This document shows, piece by piece, positions 14,323 to 22,543 of a stretch of DNA of 64,000 nucleotides. The position numbers and the translations under genes were made by a program. A model generated the notes under the pieces. It saw only the letters and a list, made by a program, of their open reading frames with translations. It made no database searches and was not told where the DNA came from. Within the stretch, counting starts at the first letter, position 1. Every line of letters begins with the position of its first letter. The DNA is from CAVWSM01 sp963798505 (GTDB lineage: Bacteria; Actinomycetota; Actinomycetes; Jiangellales; Jiangellaceae): NCBI GenBank assembly GCA_963798505.1, contig CAWCTX010000005.1, forward strand, positions 1,234,566-1,298,565, written 5' to 3'.

Positions 14323-17220
14323 TCAGCTCCGCGGCTTCTCCCGCAACTCGAACGTCTCGATGACGTCGTCGACCTTGATGTCGTTGAACGACCCGAGGCC
14401 GATACCGCACTCGAAGCCCTCGCGGACCTCGGTCGCATCGTCCTTGAACCGCCGCAGCGACTCGATGGCGACAGTCTCGGTGACGACGACGCCGTCGCGG
14501 ACGAGCCGGGCCTTGGAGTTGCGCCGGATGGTGCCGCTCGTGACCATGCAGCCGGCGATGTTGCCGAACTTGCTGGACCGGAACACCTCCCGCACATCGG
14601 CGGACCCGAGCGCAACCTCCTCGAACTCCGGCTTGAGCAGGCCCTTGAGCGCCGCCTCGACTTCTTCGATCGCCTGGTAGATGACCGAGTAGTAGCGGAT
14701 CTCGACGCCCTCACGGTCGGCGAGCTCGGAGTTCTTCTGCTCGGCCCGGACGTTGAAGCCGATGATGATCGCGTCGGACGCGGCCGCGAGCATGATGTCG
14801 CTCTGGGTGATGCCACCCACGCCGCGACCGATGACGCGGAGCTCGACCTCCTCGCCCACATCGATCTTGAGCAGGGCATCCTCGAGCGCCTCGACCGAGC
14901 CGGACACGTCGCCCTTGAGGATGAGGTTGAGCGTCTCGACCTTGCTCTGCTCCAACCAGCCCTCGAGCGTGACGCGCTTGCGCGCCTTGGCGTTGGCCGC
15001 CGCGCGCTCCATCGCCTCACGCTTCTCGGCGATCTGGCGCGCCTGCCGGTCATCCTCGGCGACGAGGAACTTGTCGCCCGCACTCGGCACGCCGGTGAGA
15101 CCGAGGACGAGCACCGGACGGCTAGGCCCGGCCTCCTCGACGTTCTCGCCGTTCTCGTCGAGCATCGCCCGGACGCGGCCGTAGGCCTGGCCGGTGACGA
15201 TCGAGTCGCCGGTGCGGAGCGAGCCGCGCTGCACCAGCACCGTCGCCACGGGGCCGCGGCCGCGGTCGAGGTGACCCTCGATCACGACACCGCGCGCGTC
15301 CATGTCGGCGGCCGCCTGCAGGTCGAGCGACGCGTCGGCGGTGAGCAGCACGGCCTCGAGCAGCTCGTCGATGCCCAGCCGCTTGAGCGCGGAGACGTCG
15401 ACGAACATCGTGTCGCCGCCGTACTCCTCGGCGACCAGGCCGTACTCGGTCAGCTGCTGGCGGATCTTGGCGGGGTTGGCCCCCTCCTTGTCCACCTTGT
15501 TGACCGCGACGACGATCGGGACGCCGGCCGCCTGGGCGTGGTTGAGCGCCTCGGTGGTCTGCGGCATCACGCCGTCGTCAGCGGCGACGACGAGGATCGC
15601 GATGTCGGTCACCTGCGCACCGCGGGCACGCATGGCGGTGAACGCCTCGTGACCCGGGGTGTCGATGAAGGTGATCGCGCGGTCCTGGCCCTCGTGCTCG
15701 ACATGCACCTGGTAGGCACCGATGTGCTGGGTGATGCCACCCGCCTCACCAGCGACGACGTTGGCGTTACGGACAGCGTCGAGCAGCTTGGTCTTGCCGT
15801 GGTCGACGTGACCCATGACCGTGACCACCGGCGGGCGAGGCAACGCCTCGACGTCGGCGTCCGTGGCATCGAAGTCGATGTCGAACGACTCGAGCAGCTC
15901 GCGGTCCTCGTCCTCCGGGGACACGATCTGCAGGTCGTAGCCGAGCTCGGCCCCGAGCAGCTTGAAGGTGTCCTCGTCGACCGACTGCGTCGCCGTCACC
16001 ATCTCGCCGAGGTGGAAGAGCACCTGCACGAGCGACGCGGGGTCGGCCTCGATGCGATCGGCGAAGTCGGACAGGGACGAGCCCCGCGGCAGCCGAACGG
16101 TCGCGCCGTTGCCGCGCGGGATGCGGACGCCACCCACGGTCGGCGCCTGCATGTTGTCGAACTCTTGGCGCCGCTGCTTCTTCGACTTGCGGCCCTTGGC
16201 CGGACGACCGCCGGGACGGCCGAACGCACCGGCCGTGCCGCCGCGGCCACGACCACCGGCACCCGGTCGGCCGCCACCGCCGCCGAAACCGCCGCCGCCA
16301 CCTCCGTAGCCGCCGCCACCACCGCCGCCGGCGCCACCAGGGCGCCCGCCGTAGCCACCGCCGCCGGTGCGACCACCGGCGCCGGGACGACCGGCACCAG
16401 CACCGGCGCCGCCACCGGGACGACCGGCACCACCGCCGGGACGACCGGCACCGCCGCCGGGACCAGCCGGGCGGGTGGGCATCATGCCCGGGTTAGGACG
16501 TGGCCCGCCGGGGCCACCGGCGCCACCGCCGGGACGTGGCGGCATCCCACCGGGCGTGCCGCTGCCGGCCGGGCGTGGACCACCCGGTCGCGGCGCACGC
16601 TGCATGCCCGTGGTCTCGGCGCTGAACGGGTTGTTACCCGGACGCGAACCACCCGGACGCGGCGGACGCTGCATGCCGGTCGTGTCGGCGCTGAACGGGT
16701 TGTTGCCCGGACGCGAACCACCCGGACGTGCCGGTCCGCTGCGCGGCGCGCCAGCACCCGGGCGTGGCGCACCAGCCCCTGGGCGCGGAGCACCCGGACC
16801 GGGCCGGGCAGCACCGCCGTCGGGACGCGACCGCGGTGTCTCCGGCCGGCCGGCAGCAGGGCTGGGGGTCGGCCGCGGAGCCGCGGGGCGCGGGGCGGCC
16901 GGCTGCTCGGCTGCGGCCGGCTGGGGCGCGGCCGGCTCTGCCGGGGCGGCTGCCGCGGGCTCCTCCGGCTGCACAGGCTTGGGGGCGGCGGGGGCCGCCG
17001 ACTTCTTGGCCGCTGCCTTCTTGGCAGGCGGCGCGTCCGCAGGCGCCTGGGAAGCGGGCGCGGATGCGGCCATCGACTCCCGAAGCTTGCGGACGACGGG
17101 CGCCTCGATCGTCGAGGACGCCGAACGGACGAACTCGCCGGATTCGGCGAGCTTGGCAAGGACGACCTTGCTCTCTACGCCGAGCTCCTTGGCGAGCTCA
17201 TATACCCGGACCTTAGCCAC
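14323..17220 (-). CDS. infB: Translation initiation factor IF-2
   Basis: IF-2 is the GTPase that brings fMet-tRNA to the 30S subunit and promotes subunit joining. The 965-residue protein has an N-terminal IF2 domain (AKVRVYELAKELGVESK), then about 300 residues of Ala/Pro/Arg/Gly-rich low complexity. A conserved linker (RQEFDNMQAPTVGG) precedes the G domain with GHVDHGK, DTPGHEAFT and NKVD. The C-terminal domains end with EGFECGIGLGSFNDIKVDD. The start is GTG 17220 after AGGAG. The low-complexity region contains a 69-bp tandem repeat (see 16600). Confidence 0.97.
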   Translation of the reverse strand: MAKVRVYELAKELGVESKVVLAKLAESGEFVRSASSTIEAPVVRKLRESMAASAPASQAPADAPPAKKAAAKKSAAPAAPKPVQPEEPAAAAPAEPAAPQPAAAEQPAAPRPAAPRPTPSPAAGRPETPRSRPDGGAARPGPGAPRPGAGAPRPGAGAPRSGPARPGGSRPGNNPFSADTTGMQRPPRPGGSRPGNNPFSAETTGMQRAPRPGGPRPAGSGTPGGMPPRPGGGAGGPGGPRPNPGMMPTRPAGPGGGAGRPGGGAGRPGGGAGAGAGRPGAGGRTGGGGYGGRPGGAGGGGGGGYGGGGGGFGGGGGRPGAGGRGRGGTAGAFGRPGGRPAKGRKSKKQRRQEFDNMQAPTVGGVRIPRGNGATVRLPRGSSLSDFADRIEADPASLVQVLFHLGEMVTATQSVDEDTFKLLGAELGYDLQIVSPEDEDRELLESFDIDFDATDADVEALPRPPVVTVMGHVDHGKTKLLDAVRNANVVAGEAGGITQHIGAYQVHVEHEGQDRAITFIDTPGHEAFTAMRARGAQVTDIAILVVAADDGVMPQTTEALNHAQAAGVPIVVAVNKVDKEGANPAKIRQQLTEYGLVAEEYGGDTMFVDVSALKRLGIDELLEAVLLTADASLDLQAAADMDARGVVIEGHLDRGRGPVATVLVQRGSLRTGDSIVTGQAYGRVRAMLDENGENVEEAGPSRPVLVLGLTGVPSAGDKFLVAEDDRQARQIAEKREAMERAAANAKARKRVTLEGWLEQSKVETLNLILKGDVSGSVEALEDALLKIDVGEEVELRVIGRGVGGITQSDIMLAAASDAIIIGFNVRAEQKNSELADREGVEIRYYSVIYQAIEEVEAALKGLLKPEFEEVALGSADVREVFRSSKFGNIAGCMVTSGTIRRNSKARLVRDGVVVTETVAIESLRRFKDDATEVREGFECGIGLGSFNDIKVDDVIETFELREKPRS
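16600..16737 (-). repeat. Two-copy 69-bp tandem repeat inside infB
   Basis: Two adjacent 69-bp units (starting 16600 and 16669) encode the 23-residue motif RPGNNPFSA(D/E)TTGMQR plus a proline/glycine linker. Bases are nearly identical between the copies, which suggests recent duplication or gene conversion. The frame is kept. It lies in the disordered N-terminal region of IF-2, where length varies among actinobacteria. Confidence 0.85.
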
Positions 17221-17310
17221 TGCTCTCCTTCTCGGTCCGGGCACGCAGGCACGGACCGCCTAGCTGATAAGCGTGCTCATCGCTGGGGACTCATCGAGTG
17301 CCTGCGAACG

Positions 17311-17661
17311 TCACGACCCGTCTCCTTCTGCCGGTGACCTGGTGCGCCCCGTCGCGGCCGCCCCTGGTGGGGCCGCCACGGCGCCGGAGCCGGACCGGTG
17401 CTCGACATAGGCTCGGAGGTGATCGGCGTCACATGGGCCGGTGATGCGCAAGGCACGCATGAACGCGCGACGCCGCAGAGCGGTGTCGAGACACTCGGGA
17501 GTGGCGTGCACATAGGCACCCCGCCCGGGCATCCGGCCGCGAAAGTCAGGGTGGAGAACCTTGCGGTCTCCGACCCCGACCGCCACGACACGCAGCAGGT
17601 CAGTTTTGACCACACGTTGACGGCAGCCCAGGCAAGTGCGCACAGGCTGACGACGGGACAC
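17311..17661 (-). CDS. ylxR: YlxR family RNA-binding protein (DUF448)
   Basis: YlxR is a small nucleic-acid-binding protein encoded between nusA and infB in most Gram-positive bacteria. The 116-residue product has RTCLGCRQR at the N-terminus, LLRVVAV, and the signature GRMPGRGAYVH, followed by a variable Ala/Gly tail. The start is GTG 17661. It sits 47 bases after nusA and 90 bases before infB, and is probably in the same operon. Confidence 0.9.
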   Translation of the reverse strand: MSRRQPVRTCLGCRQRVVKTDLLRVVAVGVGDRKVLHPDFRGRMPGRGAYVHATPECLDTALRRRAFMRALRITGPCDADHLRAYVEHRSGSGAVAAPPGAAATGRTRSPAEGDGS

Positions 17662-17708
17662 GTGGCCTTCAGCCCACGAGTCTACCTGGTCCGGTCCCCC
17701 GCCGGGTC

Positions 17709-18728
17709 TCACGACCCGTCCGGCGCGGCAACCGCACCGGAACTGGGCCGTCCGGCGCCCGTCGCGGGGGCGTCGGACCGGATGTCGATGCGCCAGCCGG
17801 TCAGCCGGGCGGCCAGCCGCGCGTTCTGGCCTTCCTTGCCAATCGCCAGCGAGAGCACGTCGTCGGGCACCGTGACCCGGGCCGCCTTGGCGACCGGGTC
17901 GACGATCTCCACCTTCGACACCCGGGCCGGCGACAGGGCGTGTGCCACGAGCTCGGCGGGGTCGTCGGACCAGTCGACGATGTCGATCTTCTCGCCGTGC
18001 AGCTCGGACATGACCGCCCGGACGCGCGAGCCCATCGGACCGATGCAGGCGCCCTTGGGGTTGATCTCCGGGCGGTGCGACCAGACCGCGATCTTGGTGC
18101 GGTGGCCGGCCTCCCGGGCGATCGCGGCGATCTCCACCGCGCCTTGAGCGATCTCGGGGACCTCGAGGGCGAACAGCTTCTTGACCAGGCCAGGGTGGCT
18201 CCGCGACAGGGTCACGGACGGGCCACGCAGCCCCTTGCGGACCTGCACGACGTAGCACTTGATGCGCGCGCCGTGCTCGTAGGTCTCACCAGGCACCTGC
18301 TCGGGCGGCGGCAGCACGGCCTCCACCTTGCCCAGGTCGACCAGCACCTGGCGTGGGTCGCGGCCCTGCTGGATGACCCCGGAGACGACGTCGCCCTCCT
18401 TGCCCAGGAACTCCCCGAAAGTGACCTCGTCCTCGGCGTCGCGCAGCCGCTGCAGGATCACCTGCTTGGCCGTGGTGGCCGCGATGCGACCGAAGTTGTC
18501 CGGCGTGTCGTCCCACTCGCGGATCACCGTGCCGTCGTCGTCGAGCTCCTGCGCCCAGACGGTGACGTGGCCCGTGCGCCGGTCAAGCTCGACACGGGCG
18601 GCCGCCTGGGGGTTGTCACTGCGGTGGTAGGCGACGAGCAGCGCCTGCTCGATGGCCTCGACCACGAGGTCGAAGGCGATCTCCTTCTCCCGCTCGAGCG
18701 CACGCAGGACGGACAGGTCGATGTCCAC
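17709..18728 (-). CDS. nusA: Transcription termination/antitermination protein NusA
   Basis: NusA binds RNA polymerase and modulates pausing, termination and rRNA antitermination. The 339-residue protein has the N-terminal polymerase-binding domain (ALEREKEIAFDLVVEAIEQALLVAYH), an S1 domain (EGDVVSGVIQQGRDPRQVLVDLGKVEAVLP), and two KH domains (INPKGACIGPMGSRVRAV and LSLAIGKEGQNARLAARLTGW). It lacks the acidic repeats of proteobacterial NusA, as is normal for actinobacteria. The start is ATG 18728, three bases after the rimP stop. Confidence 0.96.
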   Translation of the reverse strand: MDIDLSVLRALEREKEIAFDLVVEAIEQALLVAYHRSDNPQAAARVELDRRTGHVTVWAQELDDDGTVIREWDDTPDNFGRIAATTAKQVILQRLRDAEDEVTFGEFLGKEGDVVSGVIQQGRDPRQVLVDLGKVEAVLPPPEQVPGETYEHGARIKCYVVQVRKGLRGPSVTLSRSHPGLVKKLFALEVPEIAQGAVEIAAIAREAGHRTKIAVWSHRPEINPKGACIGPMGSRVRAVMSELHGEKIDIVDWSDDPAELVAHALSPARVSKVEIVDPVAKAARVTVPDDVLSLAIGKEGQNARLAARLTGWRIDIRSDAPATGAGRPSSGAVAAPDGS

Positions 18729-18731
18729 GAC

Positions 18732-19226
18732 TCACTCTCCCTGACCATCGTCGGCCCGGTCGTTACCGGACCGGGTGAACTCGACCTGCACCTTGGCCTT
18801 GGCGACCTCGGAGTAGCGAACCTTGCTGACCCGCTCGCCGACCGCCAGCTCGGCGTCGTCGTCGGTCGCGGCGCGGACGCGCCCGGTCACCGACGACCCG
18901 TCGCGCAGCGTGACCGCCACGAGCCGGCCCGTCGCGCGCCGCCAGTGCCGAGGCAGGGTCAACGGGCGGGCGACGCCCGGGGAGGAGACCTCCAGCGTGT
19001 AGGGGGTGTCGTCGAGGACGGGCGATGCGTCGAGCACCGGCTCGACCAAGCGGGAGATCTCCGCGCACTCGTCGAGCGTGACCCCGCCGTCCTTGTCGAC
19101 CAGGAGCCGGATCCGCTGCCGGCGGCCGGCGCTGGCGACTTCGAGCCCTTCGAGGTCCAAGCCCGCGGCGGTGACGACGGGCTCGACAACCTCGGCCAGG
19201 AGGTCACGCGCGGAAGATCCGCTCAT
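18732..19226 (-). CDS. rimP: Ribosome maturation factor RimP
   Basis: RimP helps early 30S subunit assembly. The 164-residue protein has LLAEVVEPVVTAAGLDLEGLEV, RIRLLVDKDGGVTLDECAEISR, and YTLEVSSPGVARPLTLPRHWRRATGR, the family signature. The start is ATG 19226, with GAGGAGG upstream. It is the first gene of the rimP-nusA-ylxR-infB operon; the 128 bases up to 19354 should hold a promoter, but I cannot assign one confidently. Confidence 0.94.
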   Translation of the reverse strand: MSGSSARDLLAEVVEPVVTAAGLDLEGLEVASAGRRQRIRLLVDKDGGVTLDECAEISRLVEPVLDASPVLDDTPYTLEVSSPGVARPLTLPRHWRRATGRLVAVTLRDGSSVTGRVRAATDDDAELAVGERVSKVRYSEVAKAKVQVEFTRSGNDRADDGQGE

Positions 19227-19354
19227 GCCGGCCTCCTCGTCTCAAGTTGTGCAAAGGGCGTGCCCCACCTCCCGGCGGGGGTACGTCGGTTGTCCCAGGG
19301 TAGCGTCCAGCGTCGATGCGGTCCTTTCTGCCGCAGCAGGAGGAAGCAGTACGC

Positions 19355-19876
19355 ATGGTGACGCTGAGCCGTCGTCACGTCCTCGCGGGCGGCGGGTTTG
19401 CCCTGCTGCTCGGCCTGGCCGGCTGCACGGGCGACGACGACTCCCCCGACTTATCGGCCGCCTCGGCGACCCCGCCGTCACGCGACGAGCGGCAGCGTGC
19501 GCGGCTGGCTGCGGCCGAGGCCGTGTTGGTCGACTCGTACGCCGCAGCCGTCGCCGCGTTTCCCGAGCTGGCCGGACCGCTCGCACCGTACGCCGACCAT
19601 CACCGGTCGCATCTGGACGCGCTGGGCGGCCGGCCCGAGCCGACGCCCGAGCCCACGCCGACCCGACCGGCCTCGGCGACGACATCCGCACCGGCACAGC
19701 CGCCTCCGCCACCTGACCGGGCCACCGTGGTCGCCGAGCTGCTCGCCGCCGAGGCCGCGCAGGCCGAACGGGCCACCCGCACCTGCCGCAGCGCCGACGA
19801 TCCGCTTTTCGCGCGGCTGACCGCCTCCATCGCGTCATCCGAGGCTGTGCACGCCGACCTGCTGGGCGGGGTGTGA
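19355..19876 (+). CDS. Tat-type lipoprotein, probably ferritin-like
   Basis: The N-terminus MVTLSRRHVLAGGGFALLLGLAGC has a twin-arginine motif (SRRHVL) and a lipobox (LAGC), so it is probably exported folded and lipidated. The mature part (about 150 residues) is Ala-rich and helical with a Pro/Thr-rich linker (PEPTPEPTPT) near the middle. It probably pairs with the DUF4439-type protein encoded four bases downstream. AGGAGG lies 11 bases before ATG 19355; GTG 19358 is an alternative start. The function is unknown. Confidence 0.75.
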   Translation: MVTLSRRHVLAGGGFALLLGLAGCTGDDDSPDLSAASATPPSRDERQRARLAAAEAVLVDSYAAAVAAFPELAGPLAPYADHHRSHLDALGGRPEPTPEPTPTRPASATTSAPAQPPPPPDRATVVAELLAAEAAQAERATRTCRSADDPLFARLTASIASSEAVHADLLGGV

Positions 19877-19880
19877 GGGC

Positions 19881-20300
19881 ATGCAGGAGAGCGAGCTCGA
19901 CGCGCTGCAGGCCGCATTGGCGGGTGAGCATGCCTGTGTCTATGCGTACGGGCTTGCGGGTGCCCATCTCGGCGACCCGGACCGCATGACCGCGGCCGTG
20001 CTGCTCGAGCGGCACCGTGCGCAGCGGTCCTCGTTGATCCGCGCAATCCAGGTACGCGGCGGCGAACCGGTTGCCGCGCTGGCCTCGTACGCGCTGCCGT
20101 TCGACGTGACCGACGCCGTGACTGCACGCGCATTGCTGGCTGAGGTGGAGGGAAGGCTCACCGCGGTCTACGCCGACGTGGTCACGGCCGCGGAGACGTC
20201 TGGCGCGCGCGATGTGGGACTCACGATGGTCCCCTGCGCCCAGCGCTCGGTGCTCTGGGGGGCGACGGCGACGGCCTTCCCCGGCCTACCCGAGCGGTGA
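19881..20300 (+). CDS. DUF4439 ferritin-like domain protein
   Basis: The 139-residue, mostly helical protein reads ALQAALAGEHACVYAYGLAGAHLGD, then RHRAQRSSLIRAIQVRGGEP, which matches the ferritin-like DUF4439 pattern of E/H residues on helices. No signal peptide is seen, in contrast to its lipoprotein neighbour. The start is ATG 19881, with a poor upstream site, so translation may be coupled. The physiological role is unestablished. Confidence 0.8.
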   Translation: MQESELDALQAALAGEHACVYAYGLAGAHLGDPDRMTAAVLLERHRAQRSSLIRAIQVRGGEPVAALASYALPFDVTDAVTARALLAEVEGRLTAVYADVVTAAETSGARDVGLTMVPCAQRSVLWGATATAFPGLPER

Positions 20301-20334
20301 TCCGCACGTGGTGCGGCTCGCCCTGAGGCATGAA

Positions 20335-20381
20335 ACAGCGGGCCACCCCCGTGGGCCCGCTGTCCCACAACACTGTGGGAC
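20335..20381. terminator. Tandem overlapping hairpins between convergent genes
   Basis: ACAGCGGGCC (20335-20344) pairs perfectly with GGCCCGCTGT (20354-20363). Immediately after, GTCCCACA (20362-20369) pairs with TGTGGGAC (20374-20381). The two stems share two bases, so only one can form fully at a time. They lie between the stops of the plus-strand DUF4439 gene and the minus-strand regulator, a place for a bidirectional terminator. Confidence 0.7.
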
Positions 20382-20396
20382 GAGCCATTTCAGACG

Positions 20397-21755
20397 CTAT
20401 CTGCGAAAAGGTTGCAACCGGGTTGCACCGGCCGGATCGCCGAGTGTGGCACTGAGTGTACGAATCCGGGCAAGTGCGAGGGCCCGCTTGGGCGAGCCGG
20501 GACGCGTCTCTGTGAGCACCCGCTGCCAGACCTCGAAGTCGTGGTAGCCCCACTCGGTCTCGGCAAAGGCGAGGAGCACGTCAAGCGACCCGTTCGCGAG
20601 CACCGCCGACCGGACCCGCTGAAGCAGGTCATCACGCAGCTCGACCACCCCCGGTGCCTGCGACCTGGGCAGCACCGGGCCCGCAAAGCCGGCGAGCGCC
20701 TTGCGCACCGCACCACGGACCAGCCGGAGCCGCAGGTCGTCGACGTCGGAGCTCACCGGGACGTTGATGCGGTAGGGGCGGGACGACATGGCGCCCTCCC
20801 CCAGAATTCGCCGCAGCCGGCTCATCTCGGCGCGGATCGTGACCGGGTTGGTCTCGTGCTCGGACAGCTCGACGGCGAGCCGCTCGACGGTCACTCCGCT
20901 CGGTCGGTTGGCGAGCAGCAGCAGCAGCTCCGAGTGCCTCGGTGACAGGGTGATCTCGAGATCACCGAGGCGGACCCTGGCCTGGTCGCGACCAAGCACC
21001 TCCAGCCGCAGCGTGAGCTGCGGATCTGTCGGCACCGCCGCAGGCAGGCCACGGCCACGGGCGTGCCGGCCGGGCCGCGCCAGACGCTCGCGCAGTCGGG
21101 CGAGCTGCAGCTCGCTCTCCACCGCCGAGACGGTCGCCTGCACGAGGGCCATGGTGCGGGTGCTCGCGACGTCGTCGCCACCCGCCACGTTGACAGCGCC
21201 GAGAATCGCGCCGCTGCTCAGGTCATGCACCGGCACCCCGGCACAGCTCCAGGGATGCATCACGTGCCGGAAATGCTCGGCGCCGAAGATCTGGTTGGGG
21301 ATCTTGACGGCAAGGGCCACGCCGACGGCATTGGTGCCCGCGTGCTGCTCTGTCCACACACTGCCGGGGACGAGGGTCATGGACTCGGCGCGCGAGCGAA
21401 GGTCCCGGCCGCCCTCCACCCAGAGCAGGCACCCCTCGGCGTCGGTCACCACGACCAACATGCCCGCCTCGGCCGCAGCCTCGGTCAACAGCCGGCGAAT
21501 CAGCGGCATGGCGGCACCGAGCGGGTGCGCCCGCCGGTACTCCTCGATGGCGTCGTCCAGCAGGTAGACCGGCGGCACGGTCAGCTCGGCGTCGACGCCG
21601 CTGGCGACACTGCGCCGCCACGAGTCCAGCACCAGGGGTCGTACGGGCTGGCCGGGGTCTCCGGTGGCCAGGAAACTCTCCTGAGCCTGGGCGAGCTGTC
21701 GCCGGAGCAGCCCGGGGTCGATGCCGTCGGGCAGCGCCACCCACCGTTTGGCCAT
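20397..21755 (-). CDS. GAF-domain transcriptional regulator (AcoR-like sensor half, no sigma-54 domain)
   Basis: The 452-residue protein starts with an AcoR-like input region (VLDSWRRSVASGVD) and a GAF domain (LVVVTDAEGCLLWVEG, GSVWTEQHAGTNAVGVAL, HVMHPWSCAGVPVHDLSSGAILGAVNVAGG). It lacks an AAA+ sigma-54 module. The C-terminal part (RLGDLEITLSPRHSELLLLLANRPSGVTVERLAVEL, RAEMSRLRRILGEG) looks like a winged-helix DNA-binding region. Relatives in actinobacteria often control aldehyde dehydrogenases, but no such gene adjoins it here. The start is ATG 21755. Confidence 0.8.
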   Translation of the reverse strand: MAKRWVALPDGIDPGLLRRQLAQAQESFLATGDPGQPVRPLVLDSWRRSVASGVDAELTVPPVYLLDDAIEEYRRAHPLGAAMPLIRRLLTEAAAEAGMLVVVTDAEGCLLWVEGGRDLRSRAESMTLVPGSVWTEQHAGTNAVGVALAVKIPNQIFGAEHFRHVMHPWSCAGVPVHDLSSGAILGAVNVAGGDDVASTRTMALVQATVSAVESELQLARLRERLARPGRHARGRGLPAAVPTDPQLTLRLEVLGRDQARVRLGDLEITLSPRHSELLLLLANRPSGVTVERLAVELSEHETNPVTIRAEMSRLRRILGEGAMSSRPYRINVPVSSDVDDLRLRLVRGAVRKALAGFAGPVLPRSQAPGVVELRDDLLQRVRSAVLANGSLDVLLAFAETEWGYHDFEVWQRVLTETRPGSPKRALALARIRTLSATLGDPAGATRLQPFRR

Positions 21756-21825
21756 CGATCACCCCTCTCCGGGAGGGGTCGAGCGTAGCGCTCCGACGCG
21801 CCGTCAGTCGATCATCTCGCGCGGA

Positions 21826-22543
21826 TCAGGCAGCCTCGGCCCGCCAACCGTCGACGACGGAGAGCACGTCGGCCAGCCGGTGAACCACCGCGTCGGGCTC
21901 TCCGTCGACATGCCCGTGCTGGTCGGCCGGGATGTCGCTGTGCGGGACGAACACCGTGCGCAGACCGGCATTCGCGGCTCCGTGGATGTCGTCGAACAGC
22001 CGGTCGCCCACGAACACCGCATGAGCCGGGTCTACGACTCCGACCGCGCCGAGCGCGGCCCGGAAGGCCGCGGGATGCGGCTTGACGACGGCGATCTCAC
22101 TCGAATAGACCGCCCCGTCGATCAGGTGGAGCACGCCGTCGCGCGCGAAGACGGACTCGTGATAGCGGCGAGTCCAGATCGTGTTGGACAGCACGCCGAC
22201 CTTGATGCCGCGGTCGCGGAGCGCGGTGAACAGGGGCTTGGCGGCCGGATCGGTGAAGGTGTGCGGCTCCCAGAACTCCTCATAGGCGGCGAGCCCCGCC
22301 TCGTGCGGCGTGAGCACGCACGTCCGCGAGGATGGACGCCAGGGTCGACGAGGCGCAGTCGGTGCGGGTGCGTGCCCAGGCGTCGCGCTCGGCGGCGAGG
22401 ATCGCGGCCGCGACCTCCTCGGCCCGATCGGGGTGGGCAACGCGCGCATAGACACGCCACTGCTCCTCGAGGTCGAGGCTGTGCCAAGGCGTCAGGGTGC
22501 CGCCCCAGTCGAACACGACAGCCCGGACGTCGGGTGCCCTCAC
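21826..22543 (-). CDS. HAD-superfamily hydrolase (frameshifted in this sequence)
   Basis: A predicted phosphatase of about 238 residues. Motif I is VVFDWGGTLTPWHS, motif II is GVLSNTIW, the lysine is in VVKPHPAAF and motif III is FVGDRLFDDIHGAANAG. The first 75 or so codons are read from GTG 22543, in GTGA overlap with the proS stop. The rest is in the next frame. The break is near 22320 (ASILADV|CVLTPHEAGLAAYEEFWE) and one extra base explains it. The HAD motifs are intact on both sides. The substrate is unknown. Confidence 0.85.

Noticed and set aside
15271..17337. A 688-codon open frame with Thr/Ala/Gly repeats opposite infB
   Set aside because: It is the antisense shadow of the IF-2 low-complexity region.
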